DNA of 64,000 bases from Isochrysis galbana. Its lineage: Eukaryota > Haptophyta > Isochrysidales > Isochrysidaceae. Location of the stretch: assembly GCA_018136815.1 (NCBI GenBank), contig CM030938.1, forward strand, positions 4,793,724-4,857,723. Reading direction: 5' to 3'. Position 1 is the first letter of the stretch; each line of letters starts with the position of its first letter. The translations under genes were made by a program, and so were the position numbers. Below the pieces are notes generated by a model that had not been told where the DNA came from, made no database searches, and worked only from the letters and a program-made list of their open reading frames with translations. Of this stretch, positions 21,336 to 32,210 are shown in pieces.

Positions 21336-22754
21336 CTCGTCCTCCCTCTCTCCCCTTCCGCTTCTTCCTCAAAACACCCTCTCCTCTAACCCTAGCCCGG
21401 TCACTCACTATGGGGGTGCGGAGGGCACCAGACAATAGGTGAATAAAGGTCTAAATAAGCTCCCTATGGCTTCCGGTAGGATGGATCAGCAAAAAAAAGT
21501 GGGGGTTCTCCGGCGAAATTTTCGAACAATACCGAATTTCAGGCCATCGTAGGCGGTGCGCGAAATAGTCGAGCCCCCTCCGGTATATTTTTTGTGAGGC
21601 CCTTCATGCGAAGCACAAAGATGGAATAGTGAGGAAACTTGTGACGCCAGTATGGCTATGAATAGGTTGGATTTTGTCCTATCTAGTATCTAGCAGATAG
21701 CAGATATCGGGGTCGGAAGGAAATCTGTGCCATCTAGCTAGATATAGATACATAGATACGAGCCCGTCGCTATCTAGATAGATATAGATACTGGCCTTCG
21801 CAGGGGTAGATAGCCCTAATACTAATTTCTAGACATCTAGCATCTAGCATCTAGCAGATATCTGGTACCTTATATTACATATAATAATAATAAAAGGCGT
21901 CGCGCCGCTTGCCATTAGCGCCGCCTCACGCCACCGACGACCCCGCGCCCCTGCCCCCCCCCCCCCCCTTTCCCCCCCCCCCGCCCATGCTGCGCCTGCT
22001 CCACCGCATCGCGCCACTCGCGACTCGTCGTGCAGTGGTCGATGCGGTGTGTGCAGGCGTGCTAAGTAAAAGTAAGCGCCTCCCCAAGACATGCAGCGTA
22101 TTGTGTCTAGTGCGCAGGTCGGCGGAAGAAGAAGGCGGCGACTGTCACATCCAGAGTATTTTATATGCTCTATGCGGATGATGCGGTGTCTCCACCATGT
22201 GTTGTGTGAGAAAAATTGAGTGAGTTTTGTTTTTGCCAATGAGTTGCCTCGAAGCTCCGCCGCATTGCACGCCGAATTTGTTCGTTTGTCCTTATTTGTT
22301 TTGTTGGTTTGTTTGTGTTTGTGCGATGTTGCGTTAGTTTTCGGAGTTTTCTTGTTGGTGAGTGAGTGATGGTGATGGGGTGGTGTCTCGTGGGTCGTCG
22401 TCGCGATGTAGCGCGCTCTTTCCCCCCTCTCTCAAGCAAGACTTCTCTTCACTCCCTGCCCTTGCCCCATTGAGACTTGCCCCAAACCTCTACACCTTCC
22501 GTCGTTCCATCCTGTAGCTTCGTTCGCTACAGGTTCGATTCAAGATTCACGCTGGAACTTATCGCCGCGTCGGTGACGTTAACTCGCCGGATGTGATTGA
22601 GTCGCTCAACGAGATCGAGGAGCGAGGCAAAGAGGACGAATAAAAAACCGTTGCATCCAGCAAAAGGGAGGGCAACACTAGGGGCAAAGCGGACTAGACG
22701 GGACCAAACCACCGAAACAAGGCCGAGAAGACGCGTCATACGAGAGAGAAAGAC
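21336..22754. other. Intergenic with GATA/TCTA-rich segment and a hairpin
   Basis: No gene recognised. 21640-21870 is AT-rich with repeated TATCTAGATAGATATAGATA-like strings, related in style to 44180-44284. A perfect 8-bp stem, CCTGTAGC and GCTACAGG with a 7-base loop, lies at 22512-22534 and is followed at once by GGTTCGATTC, a B-box-like string. No matching A-box or tRNA fold was found. Confidence 0.4.
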
Positions 22755-22985
22755 CAAAAGGCCTGCCCGGACCCCACACTCCAAACCAGACCTCAGGTAG
22801 TGCACCGAGGTCGGACCCCGGAAACCAAAGAAAAAGGAAAGAAGGGCGGCAGAGGAGGAGGTGGAGGGAGGGGAGATAAGGGCGATGGAAATAGAGCGGG
22901 AGAGTCCTGTAGACGGTAGGTGTATAGCCCTGAATCTTCAGATGTTTTTTTTTTCTCTTTCCGTATTTCTTCGCGCATGACGAGC
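22755..22985 (+). repeat. RP-B dispersed repeat, copy 1
   Basis: Begins AGGCCTGCCCGGACCCCACA, contains GTAGTGCACCGAGGTCGG, ACCCCGGAAACCAAAG and a purine stretch, and ends TATAGCCCTGAATCTTCAG followed by nine Ts. The same order of blocks is found at 24003-24995 (split) and 33619-33835, and the last 50 bases again on the minus strand at 40748-40799. The T-run ending suggests a retroposed or poly(A/T)-tailed element. No coding frame. Confidence 0.7.
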
Positions 22986-24002
22986 GATCGCGACCTCAGC
23001 CTTCGCCGCGCGGAAGGGGTTTGTTTATCGTATTATTCCGGAGTGTTTACGTTAGTCTTCTGAGCCCAAGGTCTTTGTGGTTTTTGGGTTTCTTGGTTCT
23101 TGGGAGGGATTTTGTAGCAACTTCGTCGAGACCCACCGTGTTCCCAAGCGAGTCCCCCCGAGTTCCCGAGTCTATACCCCGAGTCAACGCGTCAATACAA
23201 GCCAAGCACGCGCCTGAGCCACCCCCAATCGCCTGCCACCACCCCCCACAAGCCTCCTTCCGCACTTCCGCGCCCTCCGTGCGTCGTACGTCGTGCGTCG
23301 ATCACCATGCCCGTAGTCACCCCCGAGAAAAGCTCCATGAGCTCCCCGCAAGAACCGCGTTCCGCGCTAGCTGCCGGCGCGCCCTCGCAGGCAATCTCCA
23401 AGAGTGAGATCAGCCTTGCTCTGACATAGTGTAGAAATGCGCTCGCTGGCGCCTCAAATTTGGGGCCATGGACTTTACGACAAGTAGCTCTCAAGCCCGA
23501 ACATGGGGCCCAGCGGATGTGTTATACAGATGAAACCAGATACTGGAGACATGACGTATAACTAACACTCTACGTAAGCCAAACACCTAGACGCGGAGAA
23601 CGCGCATAACGGCCCGGGAACGAACGCACATATCGTACCAGCAACAGCACGCGCCTGTCGCATCCGCGATCGACCTTTTTGTTTTAGAAGTTGTTTGCGT
23701 TTCTATGTTCCCTCCTTGCAGGCTAGCCACGAGTCACCGTCGCAGGGTCCTACATTCGCCCATTCGCCCTTGTTCCCCTCGCCTCCTTTGTCGCCTCCTT
23801 TGTCGCCTCCTTTGTCGCCTGCTTGCCCCTCACCTGGCTTACCTCCTTGCGTGCTCCTCGCGTTTTTAGCATTGGCCACCCCCCAACTTCCGCCGCTCCT
23901 CTCGCCGCTTCCCTTCCGTCCCCTCTGTTCCCATCTGAGGTAGTGGTAACCTCGGATCTCCGTCAGCGCTCCTAGCCACATCCAAAGACAGCAAAAGTGC
24001 AT
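22986..24002. other. Intergenic with short tandem repeat
   Basis: No gene recognised. A 12-bp unit, CCTTTGTCGCCT, is repeated about three and a half times at 23781-23822. Short ORFs at 23021-23407 and 23192-23494 lack motifs. Confidence 0.4.
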
Positions 24003-24995
24003 CAATAGGCTTGCCTAGACCCCACGCTCCAAACCGGGCCCACGGTAGTGCACCTGGGCCGCACCCCGGAAACCAAAGTAAAATAAATAAATAAACTTCT
24101 TAATAGTCTCACCGCACACGCGGCCGTGGACCCTCTACTTTCTACTCACGCAGCAAAACTTTCTACACCCCCACTCCCCCGGCCCTTTCCCCCCCGCCAT
24201 CAGGCGGATCCCCCCGTGCACTACTAACTAGGGGGATAGGGGAAAAGGGCTTAGATATGGTCCGGTGGCCCGCGCCCCCCCCCCGGTGATCCGTTCCCTC
24301 CTTCCTCCTTCGCCTACCGGGCTGGCGGCGTCCTCAGTCCCGACTTATCCTGTAAACAGGTGCGGGACTTACCTATTTTTCGGTGGGCGGAGCTCTCGCT
24401 CCGCCCACCCCCTTCTCCGCGCTCTCTCTCCTCTCTCCTGCGGCACGCGCGATGGCGTGCCTGCGACAGGCCAGAAGCTGCCTGCTGGCGACCCTTGGAG
24501 GCTCCTGGAGGCCAGCTCAGGGGGCAGAGGAGGCTGGGGCTGGGCCCTGGTCTCCCCTGCCTCTCCCTCGCTGGCGCTCATGAGTCATGTCATGAGCCTC
24601 AGGGGACCCCAATCTGCACCTGTCTGCCTGTCGACCAGGGGGGGAGGGGGGATTGGAGCGATGGGCTGGCCACGAGGGGCTAGGACGAGCGAATTAGGCG
24701 AGCCTGTCCGTGGGAGAGTGGGTGAGCAGGGCAGTGGCCTCCTGGCAAGCCATCAGGCATGCCAGGAGGATGGGTGGTTCCTCCCCAACGGCGGGGGAGG
24801 AGTGGAGAGAGAGGGGGGCTCGTGCCCCCCCATGGGCGAACCAAGTATAAACTTAGTTGGAAACCAAAGTAAAAGGAACGAGGGGGGGGGGGGGGGGAGG
24901 TGGAGGGAAGGGAGATTAAGGGCGGCGGCGGCGAGGCGGTAATGGATACCAGCAACAGTTAGTAGGTGTGTAGCCCAGAATCTTCGTGCGATTTT
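24003..24995 (+). repeat. RP-B dispersed repeat, copy 2, interrupted
   Basis: The left part (24003-24083) matches the first third of copy 1, from CTAGACCCCACGCTCC to CCCCGGAAACCAAAG. The right part (24859-24995) matches the rest, from GGAAACCAAAGTAAAAGG to TAGCCCAGAATCTTCG. The two halves are separated by the RP-A insertion at 24084-24858, and the junction sequence is duplicated. Confidence 0.75.
24084..24858 (-). mobile_element. RP-A retroposon, 5'-truncated, with target-site duplication
   Basis: The minus-strand element is flanked by GGAAACCAAAGTAAA at 24068-24083 and 24859-24874. Its 3' end (left side) has the hairpin CCGC-GTGT-GCGG (24112-24123 reversed), GACTATTAAGAAG and a TTTA-repeat tail. 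Its interior aligns with 58985-59735 of the full copy, from TAAGTTTATACTTGGTT onwards, so the 5' third is missing. 5' truncation plus a variable-length duplication is typical of target-primed reverse transcription. Confidence 0.8.
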
Positions 24996-25674
24996 TACTC
25001 ATTATACAATACGTTGTAGAACGCTTACGCTTACGTTCACGTGAGAGCAATGGGCAGTGGACCCAGAACGCTGCGTGCGCGGCGAGAGCCAAGTGTTAAG
25101 AAATCAGCACACATGCTGTGCAATGCCTTGTAGCATTCATTGATTGGAGAGGGGCGCAACCTCACGAGCGCTTCAGGCGGCACCTATGAGACACGACACA
25201 CCACCAGCACTTCCGGCTTCGCTAGCAATAATCAATAATAGGAAATAGCAATGGGTGAGCACACCAAGAGCACCGCATGGGGCGCAAGATAAAGCAAGTG
25301 TACGAGAGGGCTACCGTGTGTGAGTACGTACGGTGCGCGCGAGGTGCGAGGGTTGGCCGGGGAAGTCAGGGTGCGTTGGTGCCAAGATAGCAGATCGGAG
25401 CTTGCGCAACATGCGGCAAGCGGAGCCAAGCGTGGGGTCTGCGGTCCATCAACCGTCATGGGTGACTTGAATATCGTCTCTGCCAGTGGCGACTTCCGCC
25501 CGGGTGCTCGAGTTATGTCATGACATCGGCAGTTCTTTATAGTGCACGAGAGACCCATCGAGCCATCGCAGGCATCGATCGGCGCCTGAGGCGCCCCGTG
25601 TCCTACTGGCGAGGCGAGGCGTCTGCGCGGGGGCTCCCCCGCCACACATCGGACACGGTATGACCAAGGCACGC
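24996..25674. other. Intergenic, 3' flank of the di-carrier gene
   Basis: No gene recognised. ORFs on either strand have no motifs. The region directly left of 25675 should hold the 3' UTR of the minus-strand carrier gene. Confidence 0.35.
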
Positions 25675-28600
25675 CTACTGCGCTGGAGCGCGTTCGGATG
25701 ACTCGCCCAACCGGCGTGCAGCGATAGAGTACGTGCCCAAGTATAAGATGCCACCCATCGCCATGTAGAGGGTGCGAGGCAGGATTCCGCGCAAGAGCCC
25801 ACGCGCGCCTTCTGCGTGGAAGACTAGGCGGGCGGTGCCCACAAATGAGGTATCCACGCAAGTGGATACCACGCGGGAGGCGCCGAGGGATTGGGCGCTA
25901 CGGGTAGCGGAAGATATGGGCTCCGTACCTCCCTTGTGTCGAACGACGGACGGTCGCGACGTGGAGCGGATGCACTCAGGCGTCGCAGTATCACTACCTT
26001 GGGGCACCCCGCCGGCGCGTAGGACGTGCCTCGTGCGGATCACGTCCAACGGAGTGGTAAGCGCAGCAGCGAGCCCCCCAGCTGCTGCGCCCGCAAGCGC
26101 ATCATCGGCAATCGAAACGGAATCGATGGTGGCGCCCGAGTCCAGCCGACGAGAGCGCTCGCGCGCTGATGTTCCGAAGGTGCGCACAATGGGAGGGGAG
26201 GTCATCAGATGCTGTCAATGCCGGAGGGATCACCCAGGAGCCGTCAGGTCGCCGTTCGGAGGGGATGGGCGCGCACCGATCGCAAGCTTGAGAGCCTCAA
26301 ACGTGGGCAACTGGATGAGCGCAAATGGCAAATCGAGGGCCAGCGTGGCGGGTAGGCCGCGGTATAGCTGTCGGAAGGCCCCGCGCACGCCACGTGTCTT
26401 GAAGAGTGTGGACAAAGAGACGTGACGATTTGCCTGCGGTGACGGTGGCGTTGGCAGTATGCGTCGCCAGGCGGCGCATGAGGACGAGGGCGAGCAGTGG
26501 GCACTCCCGCTGGAGGCGCTCACGCACCTGCATCCTCATCTTGAGCTGCTCAAAGGGGACCCTAACGACGCAGGAAAAGGACTCGGCCACCGCGGCGGCG
26601 AAGATGCAAGGCACTGGCGATGCAGGGTCGGCGTCGAGAGTCCGAGCGGCCGAGCGCTTCGCGCTTTCGTACACCGTGAAGAAGGTCGCAGCAGCAGGGA
26701 TTGCGGGCATGATGGCCACAGATAAGCCGGACCACAAGGAAGGCGAGAAAAGGGGCCGGCCGTTGATAATACGGGTCTGTAGTAGCCAGGGGAATACATG
26801 CACGAGTTGGGCTGCGTCGCCCGTTCGATGTCGGCCATGGCTCGCTGGAAGCGAGGGGCCACACCCCAAGATCTGGACGTGTGCAGCACGCTTGGCCGCG
26901 TGCCATGGGCAGTAGCGAGATACTCAAGGTGGGCGACACGCAGGCCTAAGCTCGGGTTCTGAGGAACGCACCTTGACCGTATCGACCGGGTGGAGTATCG
27001 CGTCCGTCGCCATCCCGGCCAAGCCACCCGCCAAGAGGGTGTCAATCGATCGAACGGCGGCCTCGTCGGACGGGGATGCGTGGCGATCGGACATCGCGAG
27101 CGGAGGAGTCTCGCCCACCACGCACTCGTCATTTCGCGCATCTCGGGTGTTGGATAAGGCCGCAATGGCGCCTCCAACGGTGCCGTTCGTTAGGTTGTCG
27201 CGTAAGTCCTGAGGCGAGTCTGATGGGCCGCCTGGCGAGTCTGATGGGACATCGGGAGACGCCCGGGAAAGGGTTTGCGTGTGCTCTGTGGATGAGGCCA
27301 GCGCCGAGGCCGTTGCGATCGTTGCAGCCGCCACAACGGCCAATGGCGCCGTTGCGGCCTCCATGGCCAGCGACGGCACGGCTGGCCCTGTGCCCTCCAC
27401 CTCCGCAAGCGGCCGTTGTGCGGGCAACTCCCCGTCATCTCGCCTCTCACGCGCCGGTGCTGCCGCCGTCCTAGCATCAGGGGCCAATGAGCGCTGCGAG
27501 GGCCGGCCTCTTGCCCCTTCGAGCTCCATCCGAGACTCGACTGTCTGATCAGCGGCGGTTTCTGGGGGCGGCATCTGCCTTAGTGCGCGTGGGGCTGGCG
27601 ATGACCGCCCGTCCCCATCGCGACACAACACCGCTTGGTGCGCAAGTAGCCTCTCGGCAAGCGGCTCAGCCGCAGCCGTCTCAGCGTTCCGGCGGCGAGA
27701 TGCGGGGGGACCGATTGCTTGCAGGAGTTGCAGACAACGCTCGTAGACACCAAAAAAGATGAAGCCACCGATGGCCATCCAGCCTACGCGAGGGCCCATG
27801 CCCGAGAAGAGAGCGCCCTCCCCGATCACCTAAGAAGGAAGTCGGCTGCTGAGAGTGTGCGTGCAGTCGGCTGGGTACCAGAGGCTTGATTGGGCGCACC
27901 TGCCGCAAGGCGGTCCATGCGCCCGCATTGGCCCCCACCATAAGGCGAGTCTTGACTACGTCAAAGGGCGTCGTGACGGCCGCGGCGGCAGCGCCTGCAC
28001 AATCACATAGAAAGGATCAGGGTGGACACCGACGGTGAGGGTGCACGCCAGCCGCTTGGAAGGTGAGGCCAGTTGTACCTGCAAGAGAGCCGCAAGCAGC
28101 GCCCTCCATTGCGGAGAAGCGAACGGAGGGGTTGCCCTCCGTGGCATTCCTGCGAGCACAGCGGGAGGTGGAAGCTATCTGGGAGAAAGGGTGAGCAACA
28201 CCCTCATGTGACAGATTGGCGCACACCAATTCGGACGGGGCGCCCTCCGGGGCTCGTTGGTCGACCCAACCAGCCCAGATACGGGAGGAGCTGCCGAGAA
28301 CAGGTTCGCCCGCCTCCCCGTACGCTTGTGCACCCAAAGCCCGACCGGGCAGGTGCTTTCACCGTCTGACAACACAGCGCTTGAGGGCCTCATACAGAGG
28401 AAACTGTACAAAGGCGAAGGGCAGTTCGCGAGCGACCGACACGCCGAGACCGGTGTAGAAGGCAGCAATCCCACCGCGCACCGCGCCCGTGCCTGCAGCG
28501 GCGTCACCACGAGCGACGCCGCGTACCGCAGCGGTGACCGTCCGATACTGGCCGATTTGCATCCGTTGAGCGACGACCGCAGTGGGCGTCCTGACAAAAC

Positions 28601-29147
28601 ACGAGGCGGTGGCCGCCACCACTGCCGCGGCAGCGTCACATGACCAGTGCGCCGACGAGGTGTGTGAGGCGCCATTGAATGAAGGTGGCTCGGCCGAGCC
28701 AGAGAGCACAAGCTTGGAACGCTCGTATACGCCGAAGAAGATTGCACCGCCGGGAACCGACCCGAGTGCGGTGGGCCCCACGCCTGCGAAGAGACGGCGG
28801 AAACCGCCCGAGCGGTTGAGCCCACGAGGCGCCTGCATCCGAGTCTTGAGCGTGTCTAGCGGATAGACGGTGATGTCGACTGTCGCCGAGGCAAAGCCGC
28901 CCGCCACGACCGCGAGGGCGAAGGGCGGCGGCGGTGAAGCGCGCGGGGGCTCGGCAGCAGACGAGGCGGACACGACGGGGGTCGTGCTTGCAACTGCAGT
29001 CCAAGAGGGAGGGGGAGAGGAAGAAGAGGAAGAAGAAGAGGGAGTGGAAGAGGGAGAGGGACAGCGAAAGAGAAAGGGCGGTAAAGGAGGGGTGCTGTCC
29101 GCCGAACCTGCAACCGCACCCATGGAGGTGGGTCCGCAGTTGCTCAT
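25675..29147 (-). CDS. Tandem (fused) mitochondrial carrier protein, SAM-carrier-like
   Basis: One reading frame encodes two complete SLC25 carriers. Exons (minus): 29147-28363, 28149-28079, 27994-27900, 27829-26972, 26776-26528, 26433-26277 and 26165-25675. The sum is 2706 nt, 901 residues, TAG stop, every phase matching. Carrier A: repeat signatures at about 96 (YPLDTLKTRMQ), 188 (RTPTAVVAQRMQ, lacking the usual acidic and basic residues) and 294 (TTPFDVVKTRLM). Carrier B: HPVDTVKTRI at 598, VPFEQLKMRMQ at 677 and TTPLDVIRTR at 777. Exon 4 holds the end of carrier A (GGFIFFGVYERC), a low-complexity linker of about 220 residues and the start of carrier B (LLAGGLAGMATD) with no stop between them. 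Both halves resemble the S-adenosylmethionine carrier (SLC25A26): SGGFRRLFAGV, ARELPFAFVQFPLYEALK and GGFIFFG in A, and DLPFALIQLPTFEALK in B. Location is expected to be the mitochondrial or plastid inner membrane. An unseen intron or internal promoter could still give two products. Confidence 0.85.
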
Positions 29148-29640
29148 CGTATGGCCAAGAGCGAGATGGGAAGGGCAGGAAGAGGAAGAGGAGCGGAGAG
29201 GGATAGAAGAAATAGAGGGGTAAGGCGGAGGGGCACGCGCGAAAGGGGGCGGGAGGGGGGGCAGAGGGGGAGGGGAGGAGGAGGGAGGGGAAGATAGAAA
29301 GCGAGGCGGGGAGGGGAGAGGGAGAGAGCGAAGAGAGGGACGGGGGGGGGGGGGGATAGGCGGGGAGGAGGAGAGACGAGCGCGGGAGAGGGGAAGGGGG
29401 TGGGGGTGGAGTGTAGCGGAAGAGGAAGGTTGGGGGTGCGGGGGTGGGGGTGGGTGGGTGAGAAGAGGGAGAGAGAGAGAGAGAGGAAGAGAGAGAGAGG
29501 GCCCCACCGCCGCGCCGGCGAGAGGCCGCCCCCCCCCCCCGTCGCAGACGACGAGGCGGGAGAAGAAGAGAGAGAGGGCAGGAGGACTGTGAAGGCGTCT
29601 ATACTTAGAAAAGAAAAAAAAGGGGGGAAGGGGGGAGGGC
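29148..29640 (-). promoter_or_regulatory. Pyrimidine-rich leader (coding strand) of the di-carrier gene
   Basis: The plus strand is almost entirely A/G plus G runs from 29160 to 29640, so the coding strand is C/T-rich directly up to the ATG at 29147. The frame stays open upstream (Pro/Ser-rich), so a start further upstream cannot be excluded, but the peptide there is plainly low-complexity. Confidence 0.4.
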
Positions 29641-30136
29641 AAGCATGTAGTATGTAGAAGTAGAAGCTACCAAGCTACCATAGACTAAAGTATACTATCT
29701 CTTAAGCGGCGGCAGGAAGCACCTTTGAAGGTGCCTCGCGACAGTTGATTGCTCTAAGCTCCATATATTAAGGTAAATGGACGTTCCATATATTGTAAAC
29801 TGTAAACACACCCCGTCCTCGAGGCAACTGCAACTGCAACTGCGACATGCAGCACCTCCCAGGGTCCAGGGTGCTTCGCCGGTTAAGAGATATATTATTT
29901 GTGTGGAGAGAGCGCCCCCCCGATTGGACTGACAGGGGTTTCTATGCGCGCGAGGACCCTTATTCGATGTTATATTTTTGGAGGAGGAAGACGACGTAAG
30001 ACGTATTAAAGTACGCGTCTGCACGAGAAGCTTGCTCTGCTCATCAAAGGATCCTTCTCCTACCGTTTACAACGGTAGGAGGTAGGAGTCATGCAAAAGT
30101 ATTCGAGGAGAGCCAAAAGGGAATGTGGGCGAGAGG
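29641..30136. other. Intergenic with small palindromes
   Basis: No gene recognised. It contains GCACCTT-TG-AAGGTGC near 29717 and CTCCTACCG-TTTACAA-CGGTAGGAG near 30056-30080, both perfect short hairpins. Confidence 0.4.
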
Positions 30137-30337
30137 GTTACATCCCTAGATGGGAAATACGGCCTGCAAATAATACATAATACAGCCAAATACGGATGTA
30201 GTTGGCCTCTAGCCAAACACATTTCAAATACATTCGAGGCCTACAACACAGGACGCGCTTCAAATACAGCCAAATACATATGTATTTGATCTCTGGCCAA
30301 ATACGGTAAATATGCATTTCCCATCTAGGTTTACATC
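30137..30337. mobile_element. hAT-type MITE with TIRs and 8-bp target-site duplication
   Basis: Terminal inverted repeats CCTAGATGGGAAAT at 30145-30158 and its complement at 30316-30329. Flanks are GTTACATC (30137-30144) and TTTACATC (30330-30337), an 8-bp duplication with one mismatch. The 185-bp interior is AT-rich, with several AAATACA/TGTATTT palindromes and no ORF. Size, TIR and 8-bp duplication fit a non-autonomous hAT element. The TIR resembles that of the larger MITE at 58596-60878. Confidence 0.75.
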
Positions 30338-30420
30338 TCTCTAGCTCTCTAGAATAGAAGAGGGCTGGGGGGGGGGGGGGGAATAGTAGTAGTAGTAGTT
30401 AGAAAGAAAGGTGCGGTCGG

Positions 30421-30894
30421 ATGTCCGACGCGGAGCTGCGCGCGCTGGCCGAGGAGGAGAGCAAGCTGGAGGCGTGGGCGGCGGAGCTGGAGGCACAGGC
30501 GCAGCAGTTGGAAGCGCAGCGCGCGGCCACTAAGGCGGCGCTCGCATCAGCCCACCGCCGTGCAGAGCGCGAGGCCGAGCTCCAGCAGTGGTCGGCGAGG
30601 CTGCAGGCGGGAGTCTCGAGAGCGGTCGGCTTGCTCGAGCTGCAGCGCCGCAAGGAGATCGAGAAGTGCAGAGCTTTCGAGAGTAGTCTAGAGAAGAACA
30701 TAGCAACACTAGAGGCCATGCGTCTCGGAGTGCGCAAACGAGCCGACGCGCTTGACGCCTCGTACGCGCAGACGGCGCATCGGATGCTCGTGGTCGCGGA
30801 GGAGGCTCTCCTCGCTCGCCGCGCACAGCTGAATGCGGAGCACCCGGCTGCACCACAGCCAGCCCGAAGCAATGATGAATCGAAGGGCACATGA
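30421..30894 (+). CDS. Small coiled-coil protein, function unknown
   Basis: A single-exon frame of 157 codons. The product starts MSDAELRALAEEESKLEAW and is helical and Ala/Glu/Arg/Leu-rich throughout, with heptad spacing of Leu over about residues 5-65 and 80-140. It has few Gly or Pro before the last 20 residues. It is intact, has good third-position GC and is preceded by a short AGT repeat. No family is recognised. It could be a cytoskeletal or tethering coiled coil, or a short gene fragment. Confidence 0.5.
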   Translation: MSDAELRALAEEESKLEAWAAELEAQAQQLEAQRAATKAALASAHRRAEREAELQQWSARLQAGVSRAVGLLELQRRKEIEKCRAFESSLEKNIATLEAMRLGVRKRADALDASYAQTAHRMLVVAEEALLARRAQLNAEHPAAPQPARSNDESKGT

Positions 30895-32210
30895 TTTTGC
30901 GATTGCTGGATGTGAAACTCGGTCGTGACTCCGCTCGCTCTTATGGACATGGAATAGACAGCTTGAACTGCTCTTGCAGTCTCGATGCACCGCGTCAGCA
31001 CGACTCCGTGCCATCTGAGCGCCAGCGCTCATTCGATGGGTATCTGTGACCCGCATATTTCATCCTCACAACGATGCACTTTGTAGATTGCCCTCCGATC
31101 CATCTCCAGTATCATTTTATCGGCCACCAATTGGCCACACTAGGTCCACAGTAGAACGGGGAAGCCGGGAAGGGGGTGAGGGGAGGGGGCTTCTCTCCTT
31201 GATGCCGCTTATACGCTTGAGCTGGAGCTACTCATGGCCATGCTGCTAATCTAGTACTTGTGCACATTTGTTGTTTGTCAGTCTAGTATGCTGATGTTAG
31301 AAGTCGTCGCTTGTTGTGTTACGCCGCACTGGCCGCGCTTACGTCCTAGCGTTACCACACGCTAGCGACTAGCGAAGACCAAAAGCGTTCAATTATCCCC
31401 ATCCCTGCTAACACCTTTCATTGTCACCTGGAGGTTACTTGAGTCAACTTGACCCTTCACATGTTGAAACACACACGTGGTCTGACTCCATTCACTCGAT
31501 TTGGGGCAGGGTGGATATATCGTTGAAATCACGATATCTCATCCCATGTTGGTTTCCCTCCAAAGAAAATTGATCGACTTCCTTTGAAAGCGATCGTTTT
31601 TTTTTTGTCAAGAGCCTGGTGCGCGCTTTCAGAACTGCCCCTCTCCCTCCGCGCTCGCCACTTCTCCCGCGCATTCTGACACCCCGCGCATTTCGACACT
31701 GCCGCCCCACCCGCACCGCCCCCCTCGCCCGCCGCTCATTGACGCCACCTTCTTCTCCCTCCCTTCGGCCTCGCCGCGCCGCTTCCCCTCTCGCCGCCGC
31801 GCTTCCTCTCTCTCTCCACTGTGCGCTCTCCGCCCCTCTGCTCTTGCCACCCGCCTCCCTCGCCTCGCGTCGTTCTCTTCCAACAGCAGTGTCCGTCTTG
31901 GTCACCAGGGTACAGAACCCCCCGTCTTGTTCTGCCCCCTCACCTCTCTTGTGACACATCACCACAGCTCATTCGTGCGCGCGCGCCCGCCGCCGGTGAG
32001 GGCCAACCCGCTACACCAGCCCGCTCCTTCTTTTCTACGGGGGGGGGGGGGGGGGGCGGCCCGGTCGCACCACCATCCCGCTCCTCCCTTCACCAGTACC
32101 GTCTCCGGCTTTGGATCGTCTTAGGATTTAGTATTGTGTTGTAATTTATTCCAAAGCTGTTGGTATGTGACATGTTTGTTGTTATTCATGTAAATATTTT
32201 TTTTGTTGTG
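30895..32210. other. Intergenic, nothing recognised
   Basis: No conserved coding sequence. 31620-31900 is C/T-rich with Pro/Ser/Leu shadow frames, 32041-32056 is a G run, and 32100-32210 is AT-rich and leads into the foldback element. Confidence 0.4.

Noticed and set aside
18386-21438. Very long ORFs on both strands (up to 969 codons)
   Set aside because: They are Ser/Leu/Phe or Arg/Glu/Lys repeats generated by CTCTCTT and GA/CT tracts, and one crosses the N gap. No real protein.
22512-22545. tRNA or SINE promoter (GGTTCGATTC after a hairpin)
   Set aside because: Only a B-box-like string is present; no A-box at the right distance and no cloverleaf can be folded.
26924-27829. Two separate carrier genes separated within this stretch
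   Set aside because: The frame is open throughout and both carrier ends lie in it. I kept the fused model, while noting that transcripts must confirm it.
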